Shown one piece after another: positions 1 to 10,765 of a stretch of DNA of 64,000 bases. The notes beneath the pieces were generated by a model. The model saw only the letters and a list, made by a program, of their open reading frames with translations. It had not been told where the DNA came from and searched no databases. The position numbers and the translations under genes were made by a program. Origin of the DNA: Centroberyx gerrardi. Lineage: Eukaryota > Chordata > Actinopteri > Beryciformes > Berycidae. The stretch is from positions 19,681,156 to 19,745,155 of the forward strand of contig NC_135998.1 of assembly GCF_048128805.1 (NCBI RefSeq), given 5' to 3'. How positions within the stretch are numbered: position 1 is the stretch's first letter; every line of letters begins with the position of its first letter.

Positions 1-1360
1 TCTATCGATTTTCTGCTCGCAGCAGGAGAAAGATTATCTTTCTTTCCCTTGAGTCAAGGATCAGCAGAATGGAGAAGATAACAGTATGATCACCAGCCAC
101 ATGACATGCTGCTTGCTTGCCTCAAATAGCGATTTATATATTCACCCAGGGGGTGAGATTAGCATGTCAGGCATGATAATGGCTAGTCCGTGTGTGTGTG
201 TTTGAGTGTGTCCATACATGCACTTTTTGTTCTGACAAATCACCTTATCCTCCCAATCTATGCCTCCAAAACAATTTGCAGCAATCTATCCATGTTCTCA
301 GATACCCAAAATATTAACTCAACTTCCATGGCGAACATGTGTATCAGATTTACTGTGGAAGACTTCTCTTATTTATCATTTATGAACACATGACTTGATA
401 GAAATCTTAAGCTCTTCAACCAAATTGAAAAGACTACGTGCCCCACAAGCACAAGCGCTGGACAGCTAAACTCCCCTTTCCCTCATCCAAATGCATTCTC
501 CTTCATCATCAGTAGATTTCTCTTATCAAAAACTACTGGGAGTTACTCATTAGAATAAATCCCATGGGAAGGACCCTCTAATCTAACCAAGCACCATGCT
601 GGTTTGTTTAGCCAGGCAGATGAAGACAAAACACATTCTGGTCACTTTAACAGCCATCCTTGTGTTCATATGAAATGTTGCTGAACTGTCCCGGTGAAAA
701 GGGTATTTTATACTGCAGATAAAAGCAAGAGTTTTTGAGTGTACAAAGCATGGAGCGAGGTACATGCAGACTGTGCACTCAGCGACAGAGACAAAAGGTT
801 GGCTGATTGTGTCTCAGCAGCTGGAGAGAGGGTGTAATCAATCACAGCATCCTTGAGTCTAACCACCAGTGAGTAAGTGTGTGTGTCTGTGTGTGCGAGT
901 GTGTGCGCGCATGTGTGAGCAGTCCAAATGCACAGTCTAGACTACTGTACCGCCCTACAAAGGCAAACGGCAGGAACTACTTTTTGTGTGTTGCATGTCA
1001 AAGTTCATGACTAGGGCTTAGCTTTCATTTCAAGAAGAATTATAGGCAGAAATGCTATTAAACAATGGTATTAACCAAACTAGCCAATTTTAAAACTACT
1101 TTTGACGAGGCAAGAGAAAACATTGAAGTATTTCTTTTTCAGTTTACAGTTACTGCTCTTTGGCTTTGTAGTGCAGTACAGACAGACTTATTAAATCACA
1201 ACACCCATAAGTGTATCAGTATGTTTATGTATATTTGTGTGAGTGTGTATACCTATTCATAAATTCATTCCTATTCATGAGGTAATGGCCTATTCATAAA
1301 TTCATTCACTCACTGTATCTCACTGTACCTTATAAAACCACAATATAGCTGTTCTATTTA

Positions 1361-1384
1361 AGAGAGAGAGAGAGAGAGAGAGAC
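1361..1384. repeat. (AG)n microsatellite
   Basis: Uninterrupted AG dinucleotide run of about 12 units inside the fam78a intron. Confidence 0.95.
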
Positions 1385-2205
1385 AACAAGAGAAACGGAG
1401 AGGATAAAACTTGATGTGTGACGTATTCAGAATCCAAGGCGCAGAGCCAACAGAGAAATCATCCACGTTACCATCCTCAGCCGTTCTGTCCAATTACAGC
1501 ATCCTGAAGGTTTTTACTGCCATGAAAGACACTACTTAGTATGAGAGTCTCAGCAGTGAGAGCAGACTCACTTCTTGCATCCTAAGTGTCGCTGCAAACA
1601 TGGACAGCCAGCCTGGCCATAAGTGGTCTTGAGATGCTGGTAAATAGCTTTTGTCATTCTCTTCCTTTGCTGTGAAGAAGAGTGCCGGGCAGAATAGCAA
1701 TGACTTTGATATTGGAATATGTTGATGATATATAAAATATACTTTTGAGTGCATTAGCTATATGTAATGCAAACTTTAAACAAATCCAGTAACCTGAGAA
1801 TTACTGATGTCTCCAATTCTGTTTTGGGTTTTCATTGGGGGGGGCTATCCTGCTTTTTGTTTATATTAGGATTAAAGATTGGACCTTTAAGTTCATGTTG
1901 AGGCTTTTCTGAACTTGTTCTGTAAATGAGAAGGTCCTAAATGCATGTCCTAAAATTAATTTTCCTCCATATACAGAATTCAATATATCGCTAACCAAGG
2001 GACATTGACCAAGGGGCATAACCAAATCGACTTTAGCTGAATAAAAAGCCATTATTTCCAATACAATTGTGTGGACTGGATGAATGAGATAATTATTGTA
2101 GACACTTACTGCAGTTTACAAAGAGCACTGATCAGTGCAAATGAGATACTACTATTTGAGGGCAATTAATTTTTAGAGAGTAAACAAGGGTTTTTAATAC
2201 CATCA

Positions 2206-2284
2206 TATCTCTCTCTCTCTCTCTCTCGCTTTCTCTCTCTGTCTCTATCTCTGTCTCTCTCTCTTAAACACACACACACAGACA
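2206..2284. repeat. Compound (TC)n / (CA)n microsatellite
   Basis: Interrupted TC run followed directly by a short CA run. The purine-rich complement makes long low-complexity open frames that are not genes. Confidence 0.9.
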
Positions 2285-3584
2285 AACTTACACAGCCACA
2301 CTGGGGTGGAGGTGTTGGGGAGGGAACTGTGTCTCTAATCTTAGACATGCAGCCCTGAAACATCCTATGCTGCAATGGGTAGCGATAAAGCACGTTTCGG
2401 GTATGTGTCAACTTGTGGTTGGCCACTACAAGAACACACACAGGCAGAGAGAGAAAGAAAGAACGAGACAGAGAAAGACAGAAAGAGAGACCTGTTAACA
2501 ATCATTGCAAATAGTGTTCCTGATATAAGGCCCTACAGCATGTGACACGTGTGTTTTAAACATATTTTAAAGCTGAAATTGTTTAAGTTTGTATTATTTG
2601 TAAACACTGGAGCAAAATAACTGTATTCTAATAGTGGGATATGAAAGATGCATAGAGATCATTTTCGATGACTATGTCCTGATCTTCAAAAATCTATCTG
2701 TAGGCTTCAAGTACTTCAACGTCTATAGTCTTTTCCAGTCCTGCAGCCAGAAGCCCACATTAGAGATGACTATGCTACTGATTGAACTAACTCACAAGTG
2801 CACTTACCAGACAAGTCAGCCTTTCTGACTTCTCCATCAGTGTTATACTCATCTCCCTCAGCAATAACGTTACAGGTGTGTCACTCAAGCTAGAGAGGAC
2901 TAATATATTTCTAACAGAGTGAGTCTCTTCTGTCTTGGACCTGAATGTCCTGTACCTGGCTGTGCTGTGTGCCACTTAGCATGTTCAAAACCACACGCTT
3001 GACTTTGGCCAAGGATATTATCTCTGCCAGAGTGACTTTATCTGACTTTCTATTGAGAATGTAAAAGCTATACATGTAGTCTAATCCCTATGGAGGTATC
3101 ACAATGCACCAATAGTGCCCAAAGAAAACACAATTGATTTTGATGCCTTACTGATCATCATACAGCTGCTACTATCCAACCTTTAGTCTGATGTAAGAGG
3201 AAAGTCTTCGACACACTGCTGCTCGCTCAGGTGTTTGAAATATGCAGGCAGTCATTGGTGGGAGAGGGATTACTTTAAACAAAAACATAGACAGACTAAA
3301 AGCAAGAGGCCCTTGAGCTGCCTACAGTCCCACCATAATCACCATGATATATTACACATAACCAGTTATGCTACTGAGGTCATTAATTAAGCTAATTAAT
3401 ACATGAATTAGCAATTATTTCTCTAATAGAAATGTCATACATAAATATTAGCTAATTTATGCAGAAAGGAGCTCCAAAATATTCTACTCAGATTATCTAC
3501 TCTACAGGGGAACCCTGTGGTTTAAGTATGAAGTTTCTACCATGTGCTTGTTCTTGAGTTATTGTGTTCATGAGAGTGTGTCTA

Positions 3585-3587
<3 letters not shown>

Positions 3588-3621
<34 letters not shown>

Positions 3622-3636
3622 TCACACACACACACC
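3588..3636. repeat. (CA)n microsatellite
   Basis: CA run interrupted by GACACT. Low-complexity intronic sequence. Confidence 0.95.
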
Positions 3637-3985
3637 ACAATGACGACGTAATGTCCCACATACCATGAACCATGGTGGAGGGACATAAAAAGCATAGAAA
3701 TTGAAGAAAGAAAGTGAAGATACATGTCGGTGTTTGAGACAGTACTTAGGCAAATTAGTTCTAAGATAAGACCAAGAGCATCACATTTTAGTCTTAAGCC
3801 TGGTCTTGACCCACAACAATGTCATGTACACACATTCAACACACTTGATACATTTCCAGATTGTGGCTTTGACTATTTATGCATTGCATATTTGAAAGTT
3901 ACTTTGCTGTGTCAGCTGTTTTAAATCTCTTGTTTAATTTTGCTAAACTAAAATAGTGTGCTCGGGTGTGTCTGTGCCAATGATA

Positions 3986-3989
3986 TGTG

Positions 3990-4044
<55 letters not shown>

Positions 4045-4053
4045 GAGAGAGAG
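3986..4053. repeat. Compound (TG)n(AG)n microsatellite
   Basis: A TG run passes directly into an AG run with one CAG interruption. Overlapping open frames on both strands come from the repeat and are not genes. Confidence 0.95.
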
Positions 4054-4665
4054 AATGCTCATGCCTGTGTGTGTATATTTTATCGATGAGCAGCACAGAC
4101 CTCTACCTGCAGAGAATAAATCAGCTACTCCTGCATACAAGAACATTCATTTACTTTTGTATGTATGTACCAGTGCAGACCAGAATACAGAAGAATTCAA
4201 CACCATCCAGCTAGACAGATACAGGCCTACTAATCATGGACAATTTCCAGTTTTCCATTTCTCTGAAGAATGTATTTACTGCCAAATCATTCCATCATTA
4301 GCCTACTTTTAATTTAAAAAAAAAATGCTTACACTGTCAACGCAGCCTTTTGAAATGCATGGCCTAAAATGTTCTCTTTCTAACCACTTGGAGTTGAATC
4401 TCTCCTTATTTGGTATGAGCCTATTTAAATTGTTGAGATACTCTGCCAGTCATTTTTACGCCTGATCAAAAAATTCTAAAAACTTCCTCCGCCTAGATAA
4501 TATCGGGAACACCTTCTTTGATGGTAGTCGTTGCAGACCGAAGTGAAGAAAATGTTAAATTCTCCACGTCTTTCTCTCTTTCTTTGCGACAAGCCCTGAG
4601 CCACTGAGGGGTGAAAATGAGTTTAGTGTTATCTGATTAAACGCCTGTCGTCTCATGCTTTTAAT

Positions 4666-5093
4666 CGGGGCTGGGTAGTAACAAAATAAATGCAACAACG
4701 TTATTTTAAATAATAAAAAAAAAGGTCACTATATTCCGTTACCTTGCCTAAAAAAAATAATGCTTCAGATCACATATAGGCTATTTATGAGAAATTAGAG
4801 GGTTAGGCTGCTTCTGGGAAAGTGAAAGCGAGAAACTCAACGCCATTTAAATAGTGGCAGGTGTTGTGCGTCTTTATAAACATGTGGCACAGAGGGAAAT
4901 TTGTTGGTATGCAAACCTGAAATAAGCTTCCTGAACTTTGTCATTTTTAATTTTCGTATCTCTACCTTTATACCTCAAATTGAAAGCCTACTGGGTTTGG
5001 GTAATCCCTGGGATTACGTTACTGATTCCAGTTTTGATGAGGTATCTAGTAACTGTGATGGAATACCTTTTCAAAGTAACCTACCCAACCCTG
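4666..5093. mobile_element. Short non-autonomous hAT-like element
   Basis: The ends form imperfect terminal inverted repeats: the left reads CGGGGCTGGGTAG and the reverse complement of the right reads CAGGGTTGGGTAG. Identical 8-bp copies of CTTTTAAT flank it at 4658-4665 and 5094-5101, as expected for a hAT-type target-site duplication. It is about 428 bp with no transposase, so it would need an enzyme from elsewhere. The superfamily is inferred from the 8-bp duplication and the terminal C(A)GGG pattern. Confidence 0.65.
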
Positions 5094-5188
5094 CTTTTAA
5101 TTATTGATAACCTGAATTGTGCCGGCCCGTCAGAGGTGTCAGTTGAAGTTACCCCGTGATAAAGTTATCCAATAGAGCTCCAGGTGCT

Positions 5189-5190
<2 letters not shown>

Positions 5191-5221
<31 letters not shown>
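5191..5221. repeat. (ATC)n microsatellite
   Basis: About ten CAT/ATC trinucleotide units. It sits just beside a sequence (5215-5260) that resembles the start of another dispersed repeat (GTGTTGGGCTCGTTA), whose right end I could not find. Confidence 0.9.
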
Positions 5222-5222
<1 letters not shown>

Positions 5223-5763
5223 GTGTTGGGCTCGTTATTCAAAAAGTCATTACTCGCTATTCAATTTTACAAGCAATATTATATCTTTACGCATTAATCC
5301 CTGGGATTCAAATTGGGAGTCGTATCCTCCTCAATTACCTGTAAATGATCGGGGTAACCAAATAGTGTTGGTGTCCAATGTTCTTGTCACCATTTCGCTC
5401 GATAAAGAAAACAGCCTGGCCTACTTGCACCTATAGTGAAAGTAAACTCTTCTGCCATTTCTCAACTAACTCAGCGTGAGTGGTGAAAACGTGCTGCAAT
5501 TGCGCTGAAAACAAATCAATGGATGATGGTGGGATGGGCCTATAGTTTGTGGATATTTCTACCTCAATCTGACAGTTAGATGGATGCTAAAGTAATGACT
5601 GTTGACTACTGAAATTTAAATAGTAATTCATTACAGTGCTCCTTACGGGGAAAAGCCGGCTACCACTATGACGCGTAACTGAGTGCCAACATGCTCATCA
5701 CTAAACAATGATCATCATCAAAGCCCGTCTCCGAATAATATAAAGAGAGCTGGTGATACTCAC

Positions 5764-6089
5764 ATCCCCTTGTTTCCATATTTATTGTAGAACTCCATGT
5801 GGTTGCAAGCTTGAATCCAGCCGATGGTCCATGTCTCTTTGCCGGCTACTGGCGGCACCAGGACCCGGGCAAGTGCTCGGAAGTGGGGTGTCCGGTAGCG
5901 CAGGACCACACTGGAAGACTCGTCGATGCTGGTGGGGTTGGAGTCGATGGAAGAGTTCACCTCCAGGACGATGATACTCTCTCGGAAACTCTTGGGCTTA
6001 CACCTGATACTCTGGATACAGCCCATTGCATTAAATAGCAACACAATCCACAACAACGTCCAGAGGTCTGGAGAAGAAGAAAGACGCAT
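5764..6089 (-). CDS. fam78a: FAM78A, N-terminal coding exon (partial gene)
   Basis: Partial gene encoding the start of FAM78A, a conserved vertebrate protein with no established biochemical function. The frame reads MRLSSSPDLWTLLWIVLLFN, then the family hallmark MGCIQSI at residue 22, then IDSNPTSIDESSSVVLRYRT and ETWTIGWIQACNHMEFYNKY. The last block aligns closely with the mammalian FAM78 sequence ETWVVGWIQACNQMEF. The exon ends GGGAT followed by donor GTGAGT (intron from 5763), so the terminal Met codon is split. The start is uncertain. The ATG at 6089 adds a hydrophobic N-terminus, which fits FAM78A being about 22 residues longer than its paralogue FAM78B. The ATG at 6026 gives MGCIQSI directly. 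A pyrimidine tract plus CAG at 6068 could be a true acceptor, in which case residues before PDLWTLLW would come from an upstream exon. Adjacent plpp7 and prrc2b match human 9q34 order, supporting fam78a over fam78b. The rest of the gene lies off the left edge. Confidence 0.85.
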
Positions 6090-7425
6090 GGAAACAGCAA
6101 GAAGGTCACCACAGTTGGATCCACATCATCTTGCCCAAAAATAGCATATGAGAATCAAAAGTGTTTATTCATAGCAGACTGTTTCACTAAAAAGTCATGC
6201 ATCCTGCAACCAGCTCTTTGATCCAAAACTATAGTCAGAAAAGAAGAAAATACAAAACAGGGCGATCTTCACGTTCACGGGCGCATGCTTTCCGGTGCGT
6301 AAAACGCCACTTCACCTAAAAATCGAAGATAGGCTACAACTTTCTGTTCCGTTCAAACTGTCATGTCAGAAGTCATTGCCTCCTCAAAAGCGCTCTATCG
6401 CCTCCACGGAGCGAGACGGCGCTCGACCTTGTGGCAACATGCATCCATTGGGGAAGGTGTGCTTCATTGCATACGGTCCAGGTTCATTATGAGATAAATA
6501 GGCTACAATTAATTAGAACCACTGACGTTACATGTCGCCGTCATATTAGCCTCGTGTCCTTCTGACTCTGTAGGTCCGTTATCATGTTCCCTATAGGCTG
6601 TCATGCTATATGCATTACAAAGCCCCTATCTCCAGTCTCTAGTGACAGGACTTGTAATCGAGAAATATATTTTAGTGTGCACAGTGGACGCTGACACCAG
6701 AGTTATAAATGACAATATGGCAGCGCAAAGGTGACGCTCAAATTCTGTGGTGTAGGCTAATGTCCATTTAATCTGCAGTAGCCTCAATTAATCAAAATAA
6801 AAAAGTGATATTTAACGATTTTTAAAAAAGGCTACTGTTCGTTCCATATCTCAATACACAGTATGTGCGGATTAAAGGATCATGCATTGCAATTGCATGA
6901 AGTGTGGTCTATTTTCAGTCGACAAAAACAACATGCACAGAAGTCTACCTATAAAACAATTCAGCGGAGAGTCACCAATTTCATCAGCTAGGTGAAATCT
7001 TGGAGAAATTCAAAGCCGATCTGAATGAACGGCGGCTCACACAGTTCCTTGGTCAGAGAGGTAATTCCGTTATCTTCTCACACCCGTTCCCGTTATTTCT
7101 CCTCTATTGCTGCAAATAATTTCAAGGTCCCACAGAGGTAGCATTTCGGCAAGCATTTAAATCTAATCGAGTTTGGGGTTGAGCACCGCTACATCCAAAG
7201 GCAACCAGGTCAACTTTAGCCCCGATTTAACGGGATCCATGTTTTAATTTAAAAGAAATAAATTATAAAGCCTCTAAAGGGATGAATGCGAGTTGTCACA
7301 TATTTCGACCAAGCCGGTAGTTCGAGTCCTCTCTCTGATGGGATGCAATTTAGCCTAAATTCCTGCACAAGCTGTCATTTCTCTGTGCTCGTCCCATCGC
7401 AGCCGCGGCAGGTTCACCCTCCCGC

Positions 7426-7522
7426 ATTGGTCTATTTCAGCGGCTTGGGAAGCAGCTCCTTTATAAGTACCTTTGAGACGACACTTCCGCTCTAAGCTGC
7501 AGGCATGCTGGGAAATGTAGGT
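7426..7522 (-). promoter_or_regulatory. fam78a: Candidate fam78a promoter (ZNF143/ETS/TATA-like cluster)
   Basis: Read on the minus strand, four motif types lie within 100 bp: CCTACATTTCCCAGCATGCC (7502-7521), close to the ZNF143/THAP11 consensus ACTACAnTTCCCAGmATGC; GCGGAAGTG (ETS core) at about 7482-7490; ACTTATAAAG (TATA-like) at 7459-7468; and CCAAT at 7426-7430. Such clusters mark vertebrate promoters. It lies about 1.4 kb upstream of the fam78a coding exon, in the right orientation for a first exon that splices to the acceptor-like CAG at 6068. The ZNF143 motif can also drive divergent transcription. The assignment to fam78a is inference. Confidence 0.45.
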
Positions 7523-8135
7523 CTAAATGATGCTGCCTCTCAGAATGCATGGGAGTGACTGTCAAATTGGTCCGAACTTGCTGCAGGAAATTTATTGTAC
7601 AAATGTATTGTTCTATACTACAAGCCCCCACAAGAAATGTAACAGGCTTATGTGTGTCCACTTGGTTCCTACACAGCAAATTTCCCAGTCAATAAGTATT
7701 GATTTTTCAGTGACACTTATTTGGAGTTGACAAGTGTTGGTTGTAGTATCTGAAAGTGTTAAATGAACTTTTATGTGTGGACTTATTATTTGATAATACA
7801 AGATTAAAATATAATCAATAAGATCACTGTAGACTCACTGTGGAGTACGAAAGATACAACACATGTCTCTATAGGAATATTATAATGATCTCGTCTCAAG
7901 ATTAGGCTATTTGTGTCATTGTTGCCTCTATATTAGCTACAATGTGTGAAACTTAAATGACTCAACATGTCGTTTTGTCCATAAGGAGGACATTTTGGGG
8001 GGGTCAAAATTCATTGACTCATTCAGTTTCATTCACTTGTATCTGTGTCAGTTACCTCTGCTGGTCAGTAGATGTCTGTTGCCATTGCCTGTCGTATGTT
8101 GTGCCATCGGTTGTAGGCTAATAACTGTGTCGAAT

Positions 8136-8151
8136 GGGGGGGGGGGGGGGG
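8136..8151. repeat. Poly-G tract (16 G)
   Basis: Homopolymer of 16 G. It is prone to sequencing and assembly length error and could form a G-quadruplex. Confidence 0.95.
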
Positions 8152-8271
8152 TGATGTCACTAAAGCTCCTAGCTGCCACAGTTCCTTATGTGAACGAGCA
8201 GTGTCAGTCGGGAAGCAGCCTGCACAGTTCAGCAGTGTTGCAGAGAGGCTCTGCTGACCGAATCACCCTGG

Positions 8272-9935
8272 GGTGCGTTGCATTTGGTAACGATTTCTCC
8301 TCGTCTCCTCGCCTCGCGTCTCCTCCTCGACTCCTCGGTCAAAGGTCACGGGGGAAAGGAGGAGAGGAGGAGAGGAGGCGAGTGAACCGTGTCCTGTCAA
8401 TTGGAACGTCCTCGCACGCGCCACACTGAAATGACGTTTTTGAAGTGTGGCATTTGAGGCGCCTCACTATAATGAACCAAAGTTGTATTCTTTTTATTCC
8501 CCTAAATGACCATAGCTTTAGCTGTAACAACATAATGTGCAAAATCATGGGCGTCGCAGCTATTATATGACAAGTCCCACCCACTTTTTAAAATTATTAG
8601 TTTAGCTATGGTCTTTGTCAAACAGTGCCGGGTTCCTCTGGACTTCTGTCATCAGTTCCTCAGCAGCAGCTCCATCACTGCAGTGAATTACTGAGTTATC
8701 CCACCCCTTCTTTGTAGAACTTTAGTTTGATTGGTTGAAAATGTTTTATCGTTGTCTCTACAGCCAGAAAAATCGCTCTGAGATGGAACCAAGAATATAG
8801 TTATAGTTGTCGTTTTGGATGTTCTTATAGTTACAGTTGTAGTGTGAACACAGACATTATATTTACTTATAATGATTTAAATCTTTTTATAGTTATAGTT
8901 ATCTTTATAGTTATCGTTCTAGATGTGAATGGGCCTTGGTGGGTCACACACTGTCACCACAAAATGTTCAGGAAATTGTTAACTTACCGAAAATCAAAGC
9001 TTGGCATTTAACAAAATGTTCGTATTTTGTTCGCCTGTTGCTTATAGCCTTCTTGTTTTTGTTACACAGTCTCTATACTGACTGACAGCATCATAGTAGT
9101 AGAAATGATTTGAAGATGAATGTAGTTTATTGGAGAATGCATAGGGGCACTTTGACTACAGTTGTCCTCTCCACTTTACTCATTGATTTGATAACATTAA
9201 AGAAATTAATTTAACAGAAATTGCAATTGCATGCAAGCATAAAGAGATCCTCAAGTTTAAATAAACAATGATTGGTTATTATTAAAGATGGCTCTGAATT
9301 AGTCATCAAATCAATTTCTGTACTTTTAGCTTTTTAATATCTTCAAATATGTGATCTGGGGCCAACCACTTCCTCTGGATGAAATTACAATACCCATAAT
9401 TTTCTCATGCTAGTATAGCCAGATAAAAGTATCAAACCACCTGTTAAAAGGCACCAGAATACAGGAAATGACATCTACTCTGTTAAAAATTTTCGGGGGG
9501 AGAACCCCCAGACCCCCGTTAGATTGTCCCACCCACATTTCCAATGCTTTCTACGCCCATGTGCAAAATACACAATGAATTGCTGTTAATGAGGTTTAGT
9601 AAGAATGTATTCTCCCCGAAGAGAAATTCCATAACTCACACAAACACAATTCATAAGAAAGATTAATACAGAATGAGAGAAGCATCAAGGCTACTTACAA
9701 CTGTGGATTTTATCTGTCATTTTTCTCTACACGTTTCTGACGGTATGGAGCTGAGGTTTAGGCTATAGGCAGTGAATTATCTTCAGTCATTATTTCCGCA
9801 TGGAGGATACACCTGAGTATCCTCCGACCACGCCTCTTTGGAGGACGGAGGCGAGGAGACATGAAGGATCCTTCATGCGTCTTAAAGGGCCGCGAGGACG
9901 GAGGAGAGGACCCATTTTGACCAAATGGAACGCAC
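8272..9935. mobile_element. DNA element with GTGCGTT termini, itself interrupted
   Basis: The left end GTGCGTTGCATTTGG (8273-8287) and the right end CCAAATGGAACGCAC (9921-9935) are inverted repeats matching at 14 of 15 positions. Both ends continue into purine/pyrimidine-skewed blocks rich in CTCCTCG and CGAGGAG that fold back on themselves (8300-8385 and 9805-9915). No transposase is visible, so it is non-autonomous. I could not define a clear target-site duplication, so the superfamily is left open. A hAT-like element (8546-9561) sits inside it; without that insert it would be about 640 bp. Confidence 0.5.
8546..9561. mobile_element. Non-autonomous hAT element, 1016 bp
   Basis: The termini are CATGGGCGTCG at the left and CTACGCCCATG at the right (inverted repeats). 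Exact 8-bp duplications TGCAAAAT flank it at 8538-8545 and 9562-9569. The 8-bp duplication indicates the hAT superfamily. Near the ends are CCCACCCAC blocks and, at 9498-9525, a G-run/C-run stem. The middle (8795-8935) is built from TATAGTTATAGTT-like units. There is no transposase open frame. The intact duplication means the boundaries are firm, even though the interior has decayed. Confidence 0.75.
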
Positions 9936-9987
9936 ATCTGGTTCAATGTCTGTAGACATTGGCATGCCTCCTAACGGCCACTAGGGC

Positions 9988-10016
9988 AGAATGAATGAAT
10001 GAATGAATGAATGAAT
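9988..10016. repeat. (GAAT)n microsatellite
   Basis: About seven GAAT tetranucleotide units inside dispersed repeat copy A. The sister copy at 49.4 kb has GAGT/GAGC units at the equivalent place. Confidence 0.9.
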
Positions 10017-10593
10017 TAGTATGTGAGTGAAGTACTTTCTGGATCCATGTGGTGCTTCGCATCTAAAAATACATCACAAGCTTTTGTGAATACAGAGATA
10101 GTTTTTAATAGGCGCCTTAGCTCAACATGAATCTTGAAACGTGTAGTTTCCAGTTTATAATGTATTGTAAGTAGTGAACAAATTATGTTTTGCATGACAT
10201 GCTGGACATGCATCAATGAATGATTTCCTCAGTCAACTATAAATAGTAGGCTACTCTGGTTAATGTATCCGTCTTCTTGACTGAGTGGCCTGCACTTGCA
10301 GTTTGATCCCCACTCATTGCAATACGGCTGACTGTATGAAAGTGATCGGGAAAATCTACTTTGATGCTCTGAAAAATCTTTACACAAATAAGATAGGCTA
10401 CATCTTAGTTGTGTTCATTTTATGTGATAGAATCATTAGTTTTACACTTGCTTTTCAAACAGACGGTCTCCCTCCCTTTGTTTAGGCTCTTTGTTTATTT
10501 GCCTGCTTCATTATTCTTCCTTTCTTTCTTTCCAGAGGGAATTAGTCTTTTGACAGATAGCGCCATCTAACTGTCAAGTCTGACGAGTGTATA

Positions 10594-10597
<4 letters not shown>

Positions 10598-10660
<63 letters not shown>
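10598..10660. repeat. Long (CT)n microsatellite
   Basis: Roughly 31 uninterrupted CT units, the longest pure dinucleotide run in the window. A 105-nt hairpin starts at the next base. Confidence 0.98.
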
Positions 10661-10663
<3 letters not shown>

Positions 10664-10765
10664 TTTAGTGTCAGAGGGGCTGGATTTTGAAGGTTTTTTT
10701 GGGGGTGGGGTGCATATGTGTGGATTCTCTGCCCTTCAAAATTCAGCCCCTCTGACACTAAAGTC
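10661..10765. repeat. Inverted repeat / hairpin, 33-bp arms
   Basis: The left arm 10661-10693 and right arm 10733-10765 are reverse complements at 31 of 33 positions, around a loop of about 39 nt that contains a G-rich run. In a plus-strand transcript both mismatches would be G-U wobbles. It may be a small fold-back element or a transcribed hairpin. No transposon duplication is evident and no microRNA family is recognised. Confidence 0.75.

Larger units (their letters stand above)
1..5763 (-). other. fam78a: fam78a intron (5' part, minus strand)
   Basis: This stretch lies downstream, in transcription order, of the fam78a exon that ends at 5764 with a donor. No continuation of the protein is visible on the minus strand here, so the next exon should lie beyond the left edge. 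The stretch holds microsatellites at about 1361-1384, 2206-2284, 3588-3636, 3986-4053 and 5191-5221, and one short hAT-like element at 4666-5093. Nothing else is recognised. Confidence 0.7.
8095..10075. repeat. Dispersed repeat copy A, interrupted by nested insertions
   Basis: The outer parts (about 8220-8270 and 9943-10075) match, in reverse orientation, the continuous sequence at about 49398-49575. Shared blocks include CAGTTCAGCAGTGTTGCAGA, TGTCTGTAGACATTG, GGCCACTAGGG and TGCTTCGCATCT. In copy A these blocks are split by about 1.66 kb of inserted DNA. The element family is not identified. Confidence 0.6.

Noticed and set aside
3899..4312. Overlapping open frames on both strands of 60-118 codons around 3.9-4.3 kb
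   Set aside because: They run through a (TG)n(AG)n microsatellite and translate to dipeptide repeats. No homology, splice support or conserved start.
10550..10570. TAGCGCCATCT as a second CTCF-type site
   Set aside because: Only a partial match to the consensus core, unlike the full match at 37175-37190.
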